From Clostridiaceae bacterium (lineage in GTDB: Bacteria; Bacillota_A; Clostridia; Clostridiales; Clostridiaceae): 64,000 bases of DNA. The stretch lies in the NCBI GenBank assembly GCA_029256485.1, contig JAQSXU010000012.1:1-64000 (forward strand), in the 5' to 3' direction. The position numbers and the translations under genes are program-made. A model generated the notes under the pieces. It saw only the letters and a program-made list of their open reading frames with translations, made no database searches and had not been told where the DNA came from. This document shows positions 9,516 through 18,509 of the stretch, one piece after another (position 1 is the stretch's first letter; each line of letters starts with the position of its first letter).

Positions 9516-9628
9516 TTGATTTTTTTATAAAATATGATAATATTAATATTGTAAGTGTTAAGAAATTAACAAGTGTTCATGTTCATTTCTCAATTTATTT
9601 TTTAAGAACAGATATCTGTTCTTTTTTT
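9516..9628 (+). ncRNA. Candidate short RNA ending in a perfect-palindrome terminator
   Basis: A possible promoter (TTGATT 9516, TAATAT 9538) precedes about 75 nt without an ORF. The stretch contains a small hairpin (gttaa-gaaa-ttaac, 9557-9570) and ends in the palindrome AAGAACAGATATCTGTTCTT (9604-9623) followed by T5. The terminator is too far from perR, which reads the other way, to belong to it. The palindrome could also be an operator. Confidence 0.3.
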
Positions 9629-9682
9629 AAGATCATATGTCAAATTAAAAACACTATAAAAACACGAATTTTAAATAAAATA

Positions 9683-9711
9683 TTGACATATGATATAGTT
9701 AATAATATAAT
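9683..9711 (+). promoter_or_regulatory. Promoter of the asnS T-box leader
   Basis: TTGACA (9683-9688), a 17-nt spacer and TATAAT (9706-9711) form a consensus sigma-A promoter. Transcription would begin near 9718, about 300 nt before asnS. Confidence 0.85.
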
Positions 9712-9717
9712 TTTGGT

Positions 9718-9998
9718 TGATAACATACAACTATGATGGGAAGAGTAGGTAGGGGAAGAGTTCAAAGAGAGTTGACTAATGGTGAGAGGTCAATAATAAA
9801 CCTTTATTGAAGAACATCCCGGAGTTTCTAACCGAAATCAAATGAAAGTAGGCTTAGAGGTTTCCAAAGCCTTATATTTGGGATAAATTGAACTGATTGT
9901 ATTTAGTTTAATTTATTTTAAGTGGTCATTATGACAATTTGGGTGGTACCGCGAAATTTTACCTTTCGTCCCTTTATTAGGGATGAAGGGTTTTTATT
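9718..9998 (+). promoter_or_regulatory. T-box riboswitch (Asn specifier) for asnS
   Basis: The leader has the AGAGAG box of stem I, a specifier region GAAG-AAC-ATCCC with the Asn codon AAC at 9813-9815, the conserved T-box TGGGTGGTACCGCG (9940-9953), and a terminator (9962-9973 pairing with 9979-9990, then T5). Uncharged tRNA-Asn is expected to stabilise the antiterminator and allow asnS transcription. Confidence 0.93.
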
Positions 9999-10026
9999 TT
10001 TTATAATTATCAAGGAGGTATAGAAA

Positions 10027-11418
10027 ATGGAAAATACATTAATAAAAGAAATATTTAGAAATAAAGAAAAGTATACCAATGCTAAAGTAAATATTTCTGG
10101 ATGGGTAAGAACCATCAGAGCATCTAAAAATTTTGGATTTATTGAAATGAATGATGGAAGTTTTTTTAAAAATGTTCAAATAGTATTTGAAGAAAATCTG
10201 GATAATTTTAAGGAAGTATCAAAGCTGCCAATTAGTTCATCTATAAGTATACAGGGTACAGTGGTCCTAACTCCAGAGGCTAAGCAGCCATTTGAGATAA
10301 AGGCAGATAAAATTAATATTGAAGGAATGTCAAGTTCAGATTATCCTTTGCAAAAGAAAAGACATAGTTTAGAGTACCTAAGAACTATTGCACATTTGAG
10401 ACCAAGAAGTAATACATTTTCAGCAGTGTTTAGGGTCAGGTCATTAGCAGCTTATGCAATCCATAAGTTTTTTCAGGAACAGAATTTTGTATATGCTCAT
10501 ACTCCAATTATAACTTGCAGTGATGCTGAAGGTGCAGGGGAAATGTTCAAGGTTACCACACTGGATTTTGAAAATTTACCTAAGAATGAGGATGGAAAAG
10601 TTGATTATTCCAGTGACTTTTTCTCAAAGCCTGCAGGACTGACAGTTAGCGGCCAGCTTTCTGCGGAAACTTTTGCATTGGCATTTAGAAATGTATACAC
10701 CTTCGGACCTACATTTAGAGCAGAAAATTCAAATACTTCAAGACATGCTTCTGAGTTCTGGATGATAGAACCAGAAATGGCATTTGCAGATTTAAAGGAT
10801 GATATGGATACTGCTGAAGCTATGGTAAAGTATGTAATAAATTATGTTATGGAAAATGCCCCTGAAGAAATGGAATTCTTTAATAACTTTATTGATAAGG
10901 GATTATTTGAAAGACTTAAAAATGTAGTATCAAACGAATTTGGAAGAATTACATATACCGAAGCAGTTGAAATATTGAAAAACAGCGGAGAGCAATTTGA
11001 ATATCCTGTAGAATGGGGTATAGATTTACAAACAGAGCATGAAAGATATTTAACTGAGAAGGTATTTAAGAAACCAATATTTGTAACAGATTATCCAAAG
11101 GAAATAAAAGCATTTTATATGAGATTGAATGATGATAATAAAACTGTGGCTGCAGCAGACCTTCTTGTACCGGGTATCGGAGAAATAATTGGAGGAAGCC
11201 AGAGAGAAGAAAGACTTGAAAAATTAGAAAAGAGAATGGCAGAATTAGGCCTGAAAAAAGAAGATTACTGGTGGTATTTAGAACTAAGAAAATACGGAGA
11301 GACAAAGCATTCAGGTTATGGACTTGGGTTTGAAAGAATTATAATGTATATTACAGGTATGAGTAACATTAGAGATGTAATACCATTCCCAAGAACTACT
11401 GGATCAGCTGAATTCTAA
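10027..11418 (+). CDS. asnS: Asparaginyl-tRNA synthetase
   Basis: A 463-aa class IIb synthetase that charges tRNA-Asn. It has an N-terminal OB-fold anticodon-binding domain ([20 protein letters not shown]), class II motif 2 ([20 protein letters not shown]) and motif 3 ([15 protein letters not shown]), at normal length. It starts behind AAGGAGG. It is controlled by the T-box leader directly upstream, whose AAC specifier matches the product. Confidence 0.97.
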   Translation: MENTLIKEIFRNKEKYTNAKVNISGWVRTIRASKNFGFIEMNDGSFFKNVQIVFEENLDNFKEVSKLPISSSISIQGTVVLTPEAKQPFEIKADKINIEGMSSSDYPLQKKRHSLEYLRTIAHLRPRSNTFSAVFRVRSLAAYAIHKFFQEQNFVYAHTPIITCSDAEGAGEMFKVTTLDFENLPKNEDGKVDYSSDFFSKPAGLTVSGQLSAETFALAFRNVYTFGPTFRAENSNTSRHASEFWMIEPEMAFADLKDDMDTAEAMVKYVINYVMENAPEEMEFFNNFIDKGLFERLKNVVSNEFGRITYTEAVEILKNSGEQFEYPVEWGIDLQTEHERYLTEKVFKKPIFVTDYPKEIKAFYMRLNDDNKTVAAADLLVPGIGEIIGGSQREERLEKLEKRMAELGLKKEDYWWYLELRKYGETKHSGYGLGFERIIMYITGMSNIRDVIPFPRTTGSAEF

Positions 11419-11440
11419 AAACATTATTTATTAATGTAAA

Positions 11441-11486
11441 AAGTCTATTAAAATGAACATCATTTTAAATAGGCTTTTTATTTTTT
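11441..11486 (+). terminator. Terminator after asnS
   Basis: aagtctattaaaatg pairs with cattttaaataggctt (one bulge, ACAT-type loop) and is followed by a T-rich tail. Confidence 0.8.
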
Positions 11487-11651
11487 GCGTACTTTAGGAA
11501 TTTAATGTAGAATTTTGACCATAATAAATATAAGAAAGGTATAAATGTAGAATATATGTATATTTATATATAGTTAACTTATTTAGGTATTTAAAATATG
11601 ATATAATAAACAAATATAATCTAATGAATTTAGATAAAGGAGAGTGGATGT

Positions 11652-12584
11652 ATGAAGAAACTGGTGTCAATGGGGTGCATTTTAATAGTTTTAACTTTTA
11701 CAGGAGTATTTGCATATAAAAACCATGTTGCAAAAATCCAGGAAAAGAATGCTAGTGTTGAGACATCCGCTAAAGTAGGTATTTCATTTTCTGTATTAGG
11801 AGATGTACATGGAAATACCAATAAATTAAATAAGGCTATCCAGGATTTACACAATATAAATCCCTCAATGGATGCAATGGTATTGAATGGTGATATTGTA
11901 GATGAAGGTGTAGATAGTCAGTATGATGCAATAACAAAATGTTTGAATAAGAATAAATCACTTTTACCAAATAAGATAATTAAAAATATTGGCAACCATG
12001 AATTCTATGAATATGGAAAAGGATACAATAGCAATGAAAAAGTTAATGAATTTGTTAACAGGTATTTAAATTTTTCTGATGAAAAATCAGTTTATCATGA
12101 TACTTGGATTAATGGATATCATTTTATCTCATTAGGCACGGAAGCTGGAAATACAAAGCAGTTAGGGTCAACTAAAGCCTATATCTCAGATAGACAGCAA
12201 AAATGGCTAAAGGAAAAACTTCAGGAAAATTATGATGCTAAAAGACCTGTTTTTGTATTTTTACATCATCATTTGGTTGGAGAAATTAAATGGTGGGTTG
12301 GAGTTCAGCAAAGCAGTGAAATATATAATATATTAAAAGAATATCCACAAGTTATATTGTTTACCTCTCATACCCATCTTCTGCTTCAATCCTATAATGA
12401 AATTTTGAAACAGCCATTTAAAGTGATGCACACAGGTGCAGTATCATTCGGTATGGAGCTAAATGACAAGGGGGGAGTGAATAGACTTGATGACAGCCAG
12501 GGACTTTATGTTGAGGCACAAGGGAATAATGTAATCATCAGGGGAAGGGATTTTAAAACTAAAACCTGGATTTACCAAAATTAA
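11652..12584 (+). CDS. Exported calcineurin-like metallophosphoesterase
   Basis: 310 aa. An N-terminal signal/anchor helix (MGCILIVLTFTGVFA, residues 7-21) precedes a metallophosphoesterase fold with the metal ligands in order: GDVHG, NGDIVDEG, GNHE, FLHHHLVG and TSHTH. The enzyme should act outside the membrane on a phosphoester such as a nucleotide or cell-wall precursor; the substrate is not inferable. The start has an AAAGGAG site. It is monocistronic. Confidence 0.85.
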   Translation: MKKLVSMGCILIVLTFTGVFAYKNHVAKIQEKNASVETSAKVGISFSVLGDVHGNTNKLNKAIQDLHNINPSMDAMVLNGDIVDEGVDSQYDAITKCLNKNKSLLPNKIIKNIGNHEFYEYGKGYNSNEKVNEFVNRYLNFSDEKSVYHDTWINGYHFISLGTEAGNTKQLGSTKAYISDRQQKWLKEKLQENYDAKRPVFVFLHHHLVGEIKWWVGVQQSSEIYNILKEYPQVILFTSHTHLLLQSYNEILKQPFKVMHTGAVSFGMELNDKGGVNRLDDSQGLYVEAQGNNVIIRGRDFKTKTWIYQN

Positions 12585-12610
12585 ATATTTTCATATACTA
12601 AGGGGTGAAG

Positions 12611-12662
12611 GGGTGGAAGGGTGCCCTGATGCTACAGATATGATTTTAGTATCCTTCCATCC
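12611..12662. repeat. Long imperfect hairpin between converging genes
   Basis: gggtggaagggt (12611-12622) pairs with atccttccatcc (12651-12662) through 12 bp including two G-U pairs. It abuts the stop of the minus-strand small gene and may act as a 3'-end stem for either side; there is no clear T-tract. Confidence 0.5.
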
Positions 12663-12832
12663 TAAAATACTGATAAAACCTTTGATTCTACATACATTAC
12701 AACTGGCTTTTTATTATTGTAGTTTTTTATGGAAGACATTGTTTTTGAATTTTCAACTTCAATTATTATCAGCAATATTTCTACTATTAATATAAATAAA
12801 AGAACAAATACCAATTTCTTAAATTTACTCAT
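12662..12832 (-). CDS. 56-aa single-pass membrane peptide
   Basis: The ORF starts at ATG 12832 behind a strong GGGGGTGAT site. The product has a basic N-terminus (MSKFKK), one hydrophobic helix (LVFVLLFILIVEILLIII) and a short polar tail ending ...YVESKVLSVF. No family is recognised. A good ribosome site and the signal-anchor layout argue that it is real. The overlapping plus-strand ORF at 12613 has poor composition and is rejected. Confidence 0.55.
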   Translation of the reverse strand: MSKFKKLVFVLLFILIVEILLIIIEVENSKTMSSIKNYNNKKPVVMYVESKVLSVF

Positions 12833-12907
12833 GATATCACCCCCATATTTTAAATTTATGAGGGATGGACAAGTAAAATTACGAATAATATTGTTATTAT
12901 AATTCTT

Positions 12908-13486
12908 TTACTTATTACGTCTTTTCTTTTGTACAGAGAATCCAAATTTACCCAGAGGCTTTTCCATTAATTTAAAATATTCGCCATGAGAGTAGCATAA
13001 CAAATCTGCTTTCTCCAGATGAAATTTTCCATTGGAATCCATTATAGATTCATCAATATGTATTGATACTACCTCAGCCAGAAAAAGATGATGAGTTCCT
13101 AGAGGAGTTATAGAGGCCACCTTACACTCCAGCGCTATTGGACATTCATCTAGTATTGGTGATTTAACATTTACTCCATTAATAAGCTTAAAATTCATCT
13201 CTTTAATTTTATCCACATTCCTTCCGGATTTAACACCGCAGAAATCAACCTTTTTAACCATAGAGGCAGTGGGAATGTTTACTGTAAACTCCATGGTTTC
13301 CTTTATGTATTCGTATGATAATCTTTCTGGTCTTATTGCAACTGTAATCATTGGGGGATGAGTGCAGGCAGTTCCAACCCAGCCGGCAGTAAAAACATTT
13401 ACCTTGTCTTTATTGTTTTTACTTGTAATTAATACTGATGGAACTGGATTTAACATTGCACTCCCTTTAAGACATATTTTAGCCAT
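12908..13486 (-). CDS. Flavin reductase-like FMN-binding protein
   Basis: 192 aa with the flavin-reductase-like split-barrel fold (PVPSVLITSKNNKDKVNVFTAGW, then the THPPMITVAIRPERLSYEYI strand-loop, and FTVNIPTASMVKKVDFCG). Clostridial relatives bind FMN and act as small flavoproteins or NAD(P)H:flavin oxidoreductases. There is no signal peptide, so it is cytosolic. The start is supported by GAAAGGA. It stands alone on the minus strand. Confidence 0.85.
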   Translation of the reverse strand: MAKICLKGSAMLNPVPSVLITSKNNKDKVNVFTAGWVGTACTHPPMITVAIRPERLSYEYIKETMEFTVNIPTASMVKKVDFCGVKSGRNVDKIKEMNFKLINGVNVKSPILDECPIALECKVASITPLGTHHLFLAEVVSIHIDESIMDSNGKFHLEKADLLCYSHGEYFKLMEKPLGKFGFSVQKKRRNK

Positions 13487-13652
13487 AATAAAATTCCTTT
13501 CAATTAAAGATAAAGTTTAATATTATTGATAAAAATAATTATACAACATACATTTATATGTGAACAGTAATCAGGAAAATTATGTGCATGTATAAAGTGA
13601 CATTAAAGATAAAAGAAGGTATAATATTTATTATATATTTTAGAAATGGGGT

Positions 13653-14135
13653 ATGTATATGGAAGGTGAAATTACCTTAATGGTTCAAAGTGCACACACC
13701 TTATTTTGCTATTTCAATGGGAATGCACATCAAATAAATAAGGTTAGTTCTGATAGTAATTTTAAGTTGGTTTTAAAAGTATATTGTATTGACAATGGAA
13801 TAGAAAATGAATTAAAAACTATAGAAATTAAAGACAATGCAGATAACTGGTACATACATTTAGATTCAGATGACTTAGACGTATTTGTTAAATTAGTAAA
13901 GATAAATTCAGATAATACTTTTCATACTATAGGTATTTCAAATGTGGTAACAACTCCTAGAAAGCATCCTTCACCAGATAAAAATGTTTATTATTTAAAT
14001 AAATCAAATAAAAACATAGAATTCAATACTAATAAAAATCTTCATTCTTCACACATTGATTTTTTTGAAAACTATTTTAATAAATTAAATGAAAATAATG
14101 AAACAGTTACATCAAGAGGTAATTATGGAAAATGA
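13653..14135 (+). CDS. DUF4912-domain protein
   Basis: 160 aa. The core (MVQSAHTLFCYFNGN ... WYIHLDSDDLDVFVKL) matches the DUF4912 beta-sandwich often found beside DUF1957 glycoside hydrolases. Its last 11 bases overlap the GH57 gene downstream, so the two are translationally coupled and probably work together on glucan. An in-frame ATG at 13659 is an alternative start; neither has a strong ribosome site. Confidence 0.75.
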   Translation: MYMEGEITLMVQSAHTLFCYFNGNAHQINKVSSDSNFKLVLKVYCIDNGIENELKTIEIKDNADNWYIHLDSDDLDVFVKLVKINSDNTFHTIGISNVVTTPRKHPSPDKNVYYLNKSNKNIEFNTNKNLHSSHIDFFENYFNKLNENNETVTSRGNYGK

Positions 14136-15729
14136 TAAAATGATAAATGGATATGTAGCTATGGTACTGCACAGTCATATACCTTTCGTAAGACATCCTG
14201 ATATGGAAGATGCTCTGGAGGAGAGGTGGCTCTTTGAGGCAATGAGTGAAAGTTATATACCATTAATACAGGTATTTGACAGACTTATACAAGATAAAAT
14301 AAATTATAAAATAACATTATCCTTAACTCCCCCATTAATGAATATGTTAGAGGACAAATATTTAAATGAAAGATTTATTAAATATTTAGAAAATAACATT
14401 AAACTTGCTAGAGAAGAAATCATAAGAACAAAATTTAATAAGGAAGAAAATGAGTTAGCTAATTTTTATGAAGAAAGGTTTCTAGAAATATTAAAAACAT
14501 ATTACAAATATGATGGAAATTTAATGAATGCATATAGAAAGTTTGATAGATTAGGATATGTAGAGTTTATTACCTCTGCAGCAACACATGGAATTCTGCC
14601 GTTATTAAGTGTTCATAGGGAAAGTGTATCAGCTCAGGTAAGCCTGGGTGTTAAAACTTATACAGAGAAAATGGGCCATGAACCAAATGGAATTTGGCTG
14701 CCGGAGTGTGCCTATAGTTACAATTTAGATTCAATTTTAAAGGAAAATAATTTAAAATATTTTATTACAGAAAGTATAGGTGTGCTTAATGCTTCTCCAA
14801 AGCCTCTATATGGCACCTTTGCACCAATTGTAACTCCAAATGGCATAGTTGCATTAGGACGTGATATAAAATCCTCCAGACAGCTGTGGAGCAGCCTACA
14901 GGGATATCCAGGTGACTGCAATTATAGAGAATTTTATAGGGACATAGGATATGATTTGCCAATGGAGTATATTGCACCCTATATAAACAGGAATGGAATT
15001 AGAATTGATACGGGAATAAAGTACTATAAAATAACTGGAACAACAGAAGAAAAACTTTATTATAATAGAGAAAAAGCTATGGAAAAAGTAAAGGAGCATG
15101 CACAGAATTTTATCAATGAAAGAAATAATGAATTTACAGAAATAAAGGCTAATATGAATGATACACCAATTATTACATGCCCATATGATACTGAATTATT
15201 TGGACATTGGTGGTATGAAGGACCGGAATTCATTGAAAACTTTTTAAGGCATAGTGCTAAAGAAGAAAATTTATATAAACTTATAACTCCTTCTGAATTT
15301 ATTTTAAAATGTAAAAAAATTCAGTGCTGCAGTCCTAATCCATCCAGCTGGGGAGAAAATGGGGATTATTCGGTTTGGTTAAATACATCAAATCAGTGGA
15401 TTTATAAAAAAATTCACAGTTGTGCTGATAAAATGATTTACTTATCAAACAATTACTCTAATCCAAGTGAGATTGAAGAAAGAGCATTAAATCAAGCGGC
15501 AAGAGAACTATTGCTGGCTGAAAGCTCAGATTGGGCATTTATAATAAAAAATAATACAGCTTCTGAATATGCAGCTAAAAGAGTAAATTCTCATGTAGAG
15601 AGATTTGAGAAAATTTATAATCAAATAATTAATAACACTGTGGATATTAATTGGCTAGAAAATGTTGAAAATATAGATAATATATTTTCAAAAATTAATT
15701 TTAGAATATATAAAAGCAAAGATAAATAA
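14125..15729 (+). CDS. GH57 (DUF1957) 1,4-alpha-glucan branching enzyme-like protein
   Basis: 534 aa. It has an N-terminal GH57 barrel (VLHSHIPFVRHP), a nucleophile region (GIWLPECAYS, Glu about residue 200) and an acid/base region (CPYDTELFGHWWYEGP, Asp about residue 355), plus the C-terminal helical DUF1957 domain. Such enzymes transfer alpha-glucan chains to form alpha-1,6 branches in glycogen-like polymer. ATG 14125 (AGAGG four bases upstream) is chosen over 14089. It forms a two-gene operon with the DUF4912 protein. Confidence 0.85.
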   Translation: MENDKMINGYVAMVLHSHIPFVRHPDMEDALEERWLFEAMSESYIPLIQVFDRLIQDKINYKITLSLTPPLMNMLEDKYLNERFIKYLENNIKLAREEIIRTKFNKEENELANFYEERFLEILKTYYKYDGNLMNAYRKFDRLGYVEFITSAATHGILPLLSVHRESVSAQVSLGVKTYTEKMGHEPNGIWLPECAYSYNLDSILKENNLKYFITESIGVLNASPKPLYGTFAPIVTPNGIVALGRDIKSSRQLWSSLQGYPGDCNYREFYRDIGYDLPMEYIAPYINRNGIRIDTGIKYYKITGTTEEKLYYNREKAMEKVKEHAQNFINERNNEFTEIKANMNDTPIITCPYDTELFGHWWYEGPEFIENFLRHSAKEENLYKLITPSEFILKCKKIQCCSPNPSSWGENGDYSVWLNTSNQWIYKKIHSCADKMIYLSNNYSNPSEIEERALNQAARELLLAESSDWAFIIKNNTASEYAAKRVNSHVERFEKIYNQIINNTVDINWLENVENIDNIFSKINFRIYKSKDK

Positions 15730-15733
15730 TATT

Positions 15734-15778
15734 AAGGGATCTCCTAAAATAACTGTATATTTAGAAGATCCCTTTTTT
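15734..15778. terminator. Terminator between GH57 and helicase genes
   Basis: aagggatct (15734-15742) pairs with agatccctt (15766-15774), with a further A/T inner stem and a TTTTTT tail. It lies between converging genes. Confidence 0.85.
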
Positions 15779-15785
15779 AATATAT

Positions 15786-17360
15786 TTAATCTCTGTCTTT
15801 TGCTATTTCAATACCAACTCTGCGCCCGTTAATCTTTTTACCGGCACACTTTTTTATTATCAAATCTGCATAACGTTCTGGAATATTTACAAAGGAGAAT
15901 TTATTTAAAATATCTATATCTCCAACTTCTGATTTATCTATTCCAGCATTGTCAGCTAGGAACAATACTAAAGTCTTTGGATTTATATTATCCATCCTGC
16001 CGCAGGATAAAAATAACCTAACATTGTCATGTGATTTCAAAGTTTGTTCCACGTAGTCATAGCTAACTTCCTTATCAAATAACATTTTCATCAATGCAGC
16101 AGCCACTTCAATAAGATTGAAGTCCTCATCCAATTTAGTAGCTATTGGAATGAAGTTTTTATGGGTTTCGCTGTTAATAACTTCCTTTGTTGTTTCAATG
16201 ATATTTTTATACTTAGTTTCAAATATTTCATCGATAGTTGGTACTTCTTTTCTTGTAATCTTACTCTTTGTTGCCCTTTCGATAACTTTTAAGGACATAT
16301 ATTCTCTTGGGGTTACAAGAGTGTAAGCAATACCTTCTTTATTTGCACGTCCTGTTCTTCCTATTCTGTGTACATAGGATTCAGAATCCTGTGGCAGGTC
16401 ATAATTTATAACGTGGGAAATATCATCTACATCTATTCCTCTTGCGGCTACGTCAGTAGCTACTAGAAAATCTAAGTTACCTTCTTTAAACTTTCTTAGG
16501 GTATTCAATCTTTGACTTTGGCCCATATCACCGTGCATGCCTTCCACATTGTAAGCCCTGGATTGAAGGCCTTCTACAAGCTCATCAACACCTCTTTTTG
16601 TTTTACAAAATATTATGGCGCTTGAAGGTTCATCTACATCTAAAATTCTGCATAAAACCTCAAATCTATCCTTATTCTTTATTTCATAATAGTATTGAGA
16701 AATTTTAGATACAGTCATTGAATTCTTAGTAATGGCAATATGCTTAACATTCTTTTTTAAGTATTTTGATGCAAGCCTTCTGATGGTATCTGGCATTGTT
16801 GCAGAGAACAACAGAGTTTGCCTTTCATCATTTGTATTTTTAATTATATCTTCGATATCATCAATAAAGCCCATGTTCAGCATTTCGTCTGCTTCATCTA
16901 AAATTAAAAAATCGATATCTTTTACATTTAGGCTCCCACGATTTAGATGATCAATAATTCTTCCTGGAGTACCAACTACAATATCAACACCTCTTTGCAG
17001 TGATTTTATCTGTCTGTCAATTGGCTGTCCTCCATAAATTGGCATACTCTTTACATTTGTAAACTTAGCCAATCTCATTAACTCGTCATTTATTTGGATT
17101 GCCAATTCTCTTGTTGGTGTTAAAATTAGTGCATTTATTTTTCTTCCCTTGTTTTTGTCTGATATCATACTTATTACAGGCGCCCCAAAAGCAAGAGTTT
17201 TTCCTGTACCTGTTTGAGCCTGACCGATTATGTCAATTCCCTTTAATACCTGTGGAATTGCTTCTGACTGAATTTGTGATGGTTCCTCAAAACCTAGGGC
17301 ATCAATTGCCTGCATTACTTTATCGCCTAAACCCAAATTGTTAAAACTAATGTTTTCCAT
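15786..17360 (-). CDS. DEAD-box RNA helicase with DbpA-type RNA-binding domain
   Basis: 524 aa. Motifs in order: Q-motif (GFEEPSQIQ), I (AQTGTGKT), Ia (PTRELAIQ), II (DEAD), III (SAT), V (ATDVAARGID) and VI (HRIGRTGRA). A C-terminal DbpA-like RRM (RVGIEIAKD) follows. It remodels rRNA or mRNA, as CshA/DbpA proteins do in Firmicutes. The start at 17360 has AAAGAGGT upstream and gives the usual MENISFNNLGL; the frame extends 20 codons further without a ribosome site. Probably cold-stress related, by family only. Confidence 0.93.
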   Translation of the reverse strand: MENISFNNLGLGDKVMQAIDALGFEEPSQIQSEAIPQVLKGIDIIGQAQTGTGKTLAFGAPVISMISDKNKGRKINALILTPTRELAIQINDELMRLAKFTNVKSMPIYGGQPIDRQIKSLQRGVDIVVGTPGRIIDHLNRGSLNVKDIDFLILDEADEMLNMGFIDDIEDIIKNTNDERQTLLFSATMPDTIRRLASKYLKKNVKHIAITKNSMTVSKISQYYYEIKNKDRFEVLCRILDVDEPSSAIIFCKTKRGVDELVEGLQSRAYNVEGMHGDMGQSQRLNTLRKFKEGNLDFLVATDVAARGIDVDDISHVINYDLPQDSESYVHRIGRTGRANKEGIAYTLVTPREYMSLKVIERATKSKITRKEVPTIDEIFETKYKNIIETTKEVINSETHKNFIPIATKLDEDFNLIEVAAALMKMLFDKEVSYDYVEQTLKSHDNVRLFLSCGRMDNINPKTLVLFLADNAGIDKSEVGDIDILNKFSFVNIPERYADLIIKKCAGKKINGRRVGIEIAKDRD

Positions 17361-17435
17361 AAACCTACCTCTTTCGTTTTTTAATAGTTTTTGATTTTTT
17401 AGTATAATTTTATACCTCATGGAGAAAATTTATCA

Positions 17436-17464
17436 AAAATTAAAGGCAGTATCACACTGCCTTT
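17436..17464 (-). terminator. Terminator after queT
   Basis: On the minus strand aaaggcagt (17464-17456) pairs with actgccttt (17450-17442), with a five-base loop and a TAATTTTT tail. It separates queT from the helicase gene. Confidence 0.8.
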
Positions 17465-17468
17465 TGTT

Positions 17469-17975
17469 TTATGCTTTTAAGTATTTCATAAGTGCAGAAT
17501 TCTTTTCAAAAACAGTTAATACTGCCAAACCAATTACATAACATGACACAGCCTCACCAAGACCAACCCATAACATGGTTATTATCAATGGCAGCTGCAA
17601 AGTATAATGTAAAATAAATCCAACCGCTACAGCATTAATAATCACTGGGGGCAGCGGCGCTAAATATTTTTTATAGTATATATTGCTTTTACCAATATAA
17701 TAAGTCATAATGGCAGCTACTAAAGTTGCTAATGAACCGAAAATTATATCAATTGGACCGTTACCTCCAAAGATATTTGCAACTATGCACCCAACGAATA
17801 ATCCTCCTATTGAATAAGAAGAGAAAAAGGGTAACACTGTTAAAGCTTCAGCAACTCTCACTTGAATTTGACCATAACTAATAGGTGCTAATAAAATAGT
17901 CAAGGTTGCATAAATAGAACCTATTAGAGCTGCAGATACAAGGTGAATAATTTTCTTTCTTGCTAAATTTTCCAT
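17469..17975 (-). CDS. queT: QueT-family ECF substrate-binding subunit (preQ1/queuosine precursor)
   Basis: A 168-aa S-component with about five to six transmembrane helices. It has the QueT signature region (GQIQVRVAEALTVLPFFSSY) and a conserved GPIDIIFGSLATL helix. It docks with a shared ECF module to import a queuosine precursor (preQ1 or preQ0) for tRNA modification. The substrate assignment is strengthened by a preQ1-I riboswitch covering its ribosome binding site. The start has GGAGG ten bases upstream. Confidence 0.9.
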   Translation of the reverse strand: MENLARKKIIHLVSAALIGSIYATLTILLAPISYGQIQVRVAEALTVLPFFSSYSIGGLFVGCIVANIFGGNGPIDIIFGSLATLVAAIMTYYIGKSNIYYKKYLAPLPPVIINAVAVGFILHYTLQLPLIITMLWVGLGEAVSCYVIGLAVLTVFEKNSALMKYLKA

Positions 17976-17984
17976 AAATTAAGA

Positions 17985-18027
17985 CCTCCATAGTTTTGTT
18001 TTAAGACAGGATGGTTACGAACTGTCT
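17985..18027 (-). promoter_or_regulatory. PreQ1-I riboswitch
   Basis: Minus strand: P1 5' arm AGACAG (18027-18022), loop TTCGTAACCATC, P1 3' arm CTGTCT (18009-18004), an A-rich tail TAAAACAAAACTA, then GGAGG (17989-17985). The layout and the TTCGTAAC-type loop match the preQ1-I pseudoknot. The tail runs into the Shine-Dalgarno site, so ligand binding should block queT translation. Confidence 0.82.
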
Positions 18028-18143
18028 TTTGACTATAATTGAACATATTATCAATAAAGCCACAATTTAGTTTAAACTATATTTAATAATAAGTCAAATA
18101 AATGTTTATTCTTATATAAAAAACAATTATAATCATAATAGGC

Positions 18144-18236
18144 ACTTTGCAAAAAACATATTATATTCTGCTCTCACAAAAATCGTTGAAAATTCCATAT
18201 TTTGCGGGGCACAATATATAGTTTTTAACGCAAAGT
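18144..18236. repeat. 93-bp imperfect palindrome upstream of the DUF3006 gene
   Basis: ACTTTGC (18144-18150) at one end is complementary to GCAAAGT (18230-18236) at the other. Inside, AAAAAACATATTATATT is matched imperfectly by AATATATAGTTTTTAAC. No ORF lies within. It resembles a small palindromic mobile repeat or a regulatory hairpin. Confidence 0.5.
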
Positions 18237-18253
18237 ACAGAGGAGTGATTTTA

Positions 18254-18466
18254 TTGAAATTAATTATTGATAGATTTGAACATAATTTTGCTGTATGCGA
18301 AAAAGAAGACAGGACTATGTTAAATATTGAAAAATCAAAATTACCTCAAAATGCAAAAGAGGGAGATGTAATCATTATAAGTAATGATAAAATTATCATT
18401 GATAATGAAGAAACATTAAAAAGAAAAAAAATTATTGAAAATTTAACAAAGGATATGTGGAAATAA
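18254..18466 (+). CDS. DUF3006-domain protein
   Basis: 70 aa. The N-terminus (KLIIDRFEHNFAVCE) and the NAKEGDVI segment are typical of DUF3006 proteins, small acidic/basic proteins of unknown function in Firmicutes. TTG 18254 is preferred because GAGGAG lies eight bases upstream; a GTG three codons earlier overlaps that site. The ATG at the M16 peptidase is 44 bp downstream, so cotranscription is possible. Confidence 0.75.
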   Translation: MKLIIDRFEHNFAVCEKEDRTMLNIEKSKLPQNAKEGDVIIISNDKIIIDNEETLKRKKIIENLTKDMWK

Positions 18467-18509
18467 GATTAGCGTAATGTTATAAAAGGAAAAGGAGAAA
18501 AATTACTTA

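Noticed and set aside
12613..12795. Plus-strand 60-codon ORF after the metallophosphoesterase
   Set aside because: It has no plausible family and overlaps a minus-strand small gene with a much better start site and signal-anchor layout.
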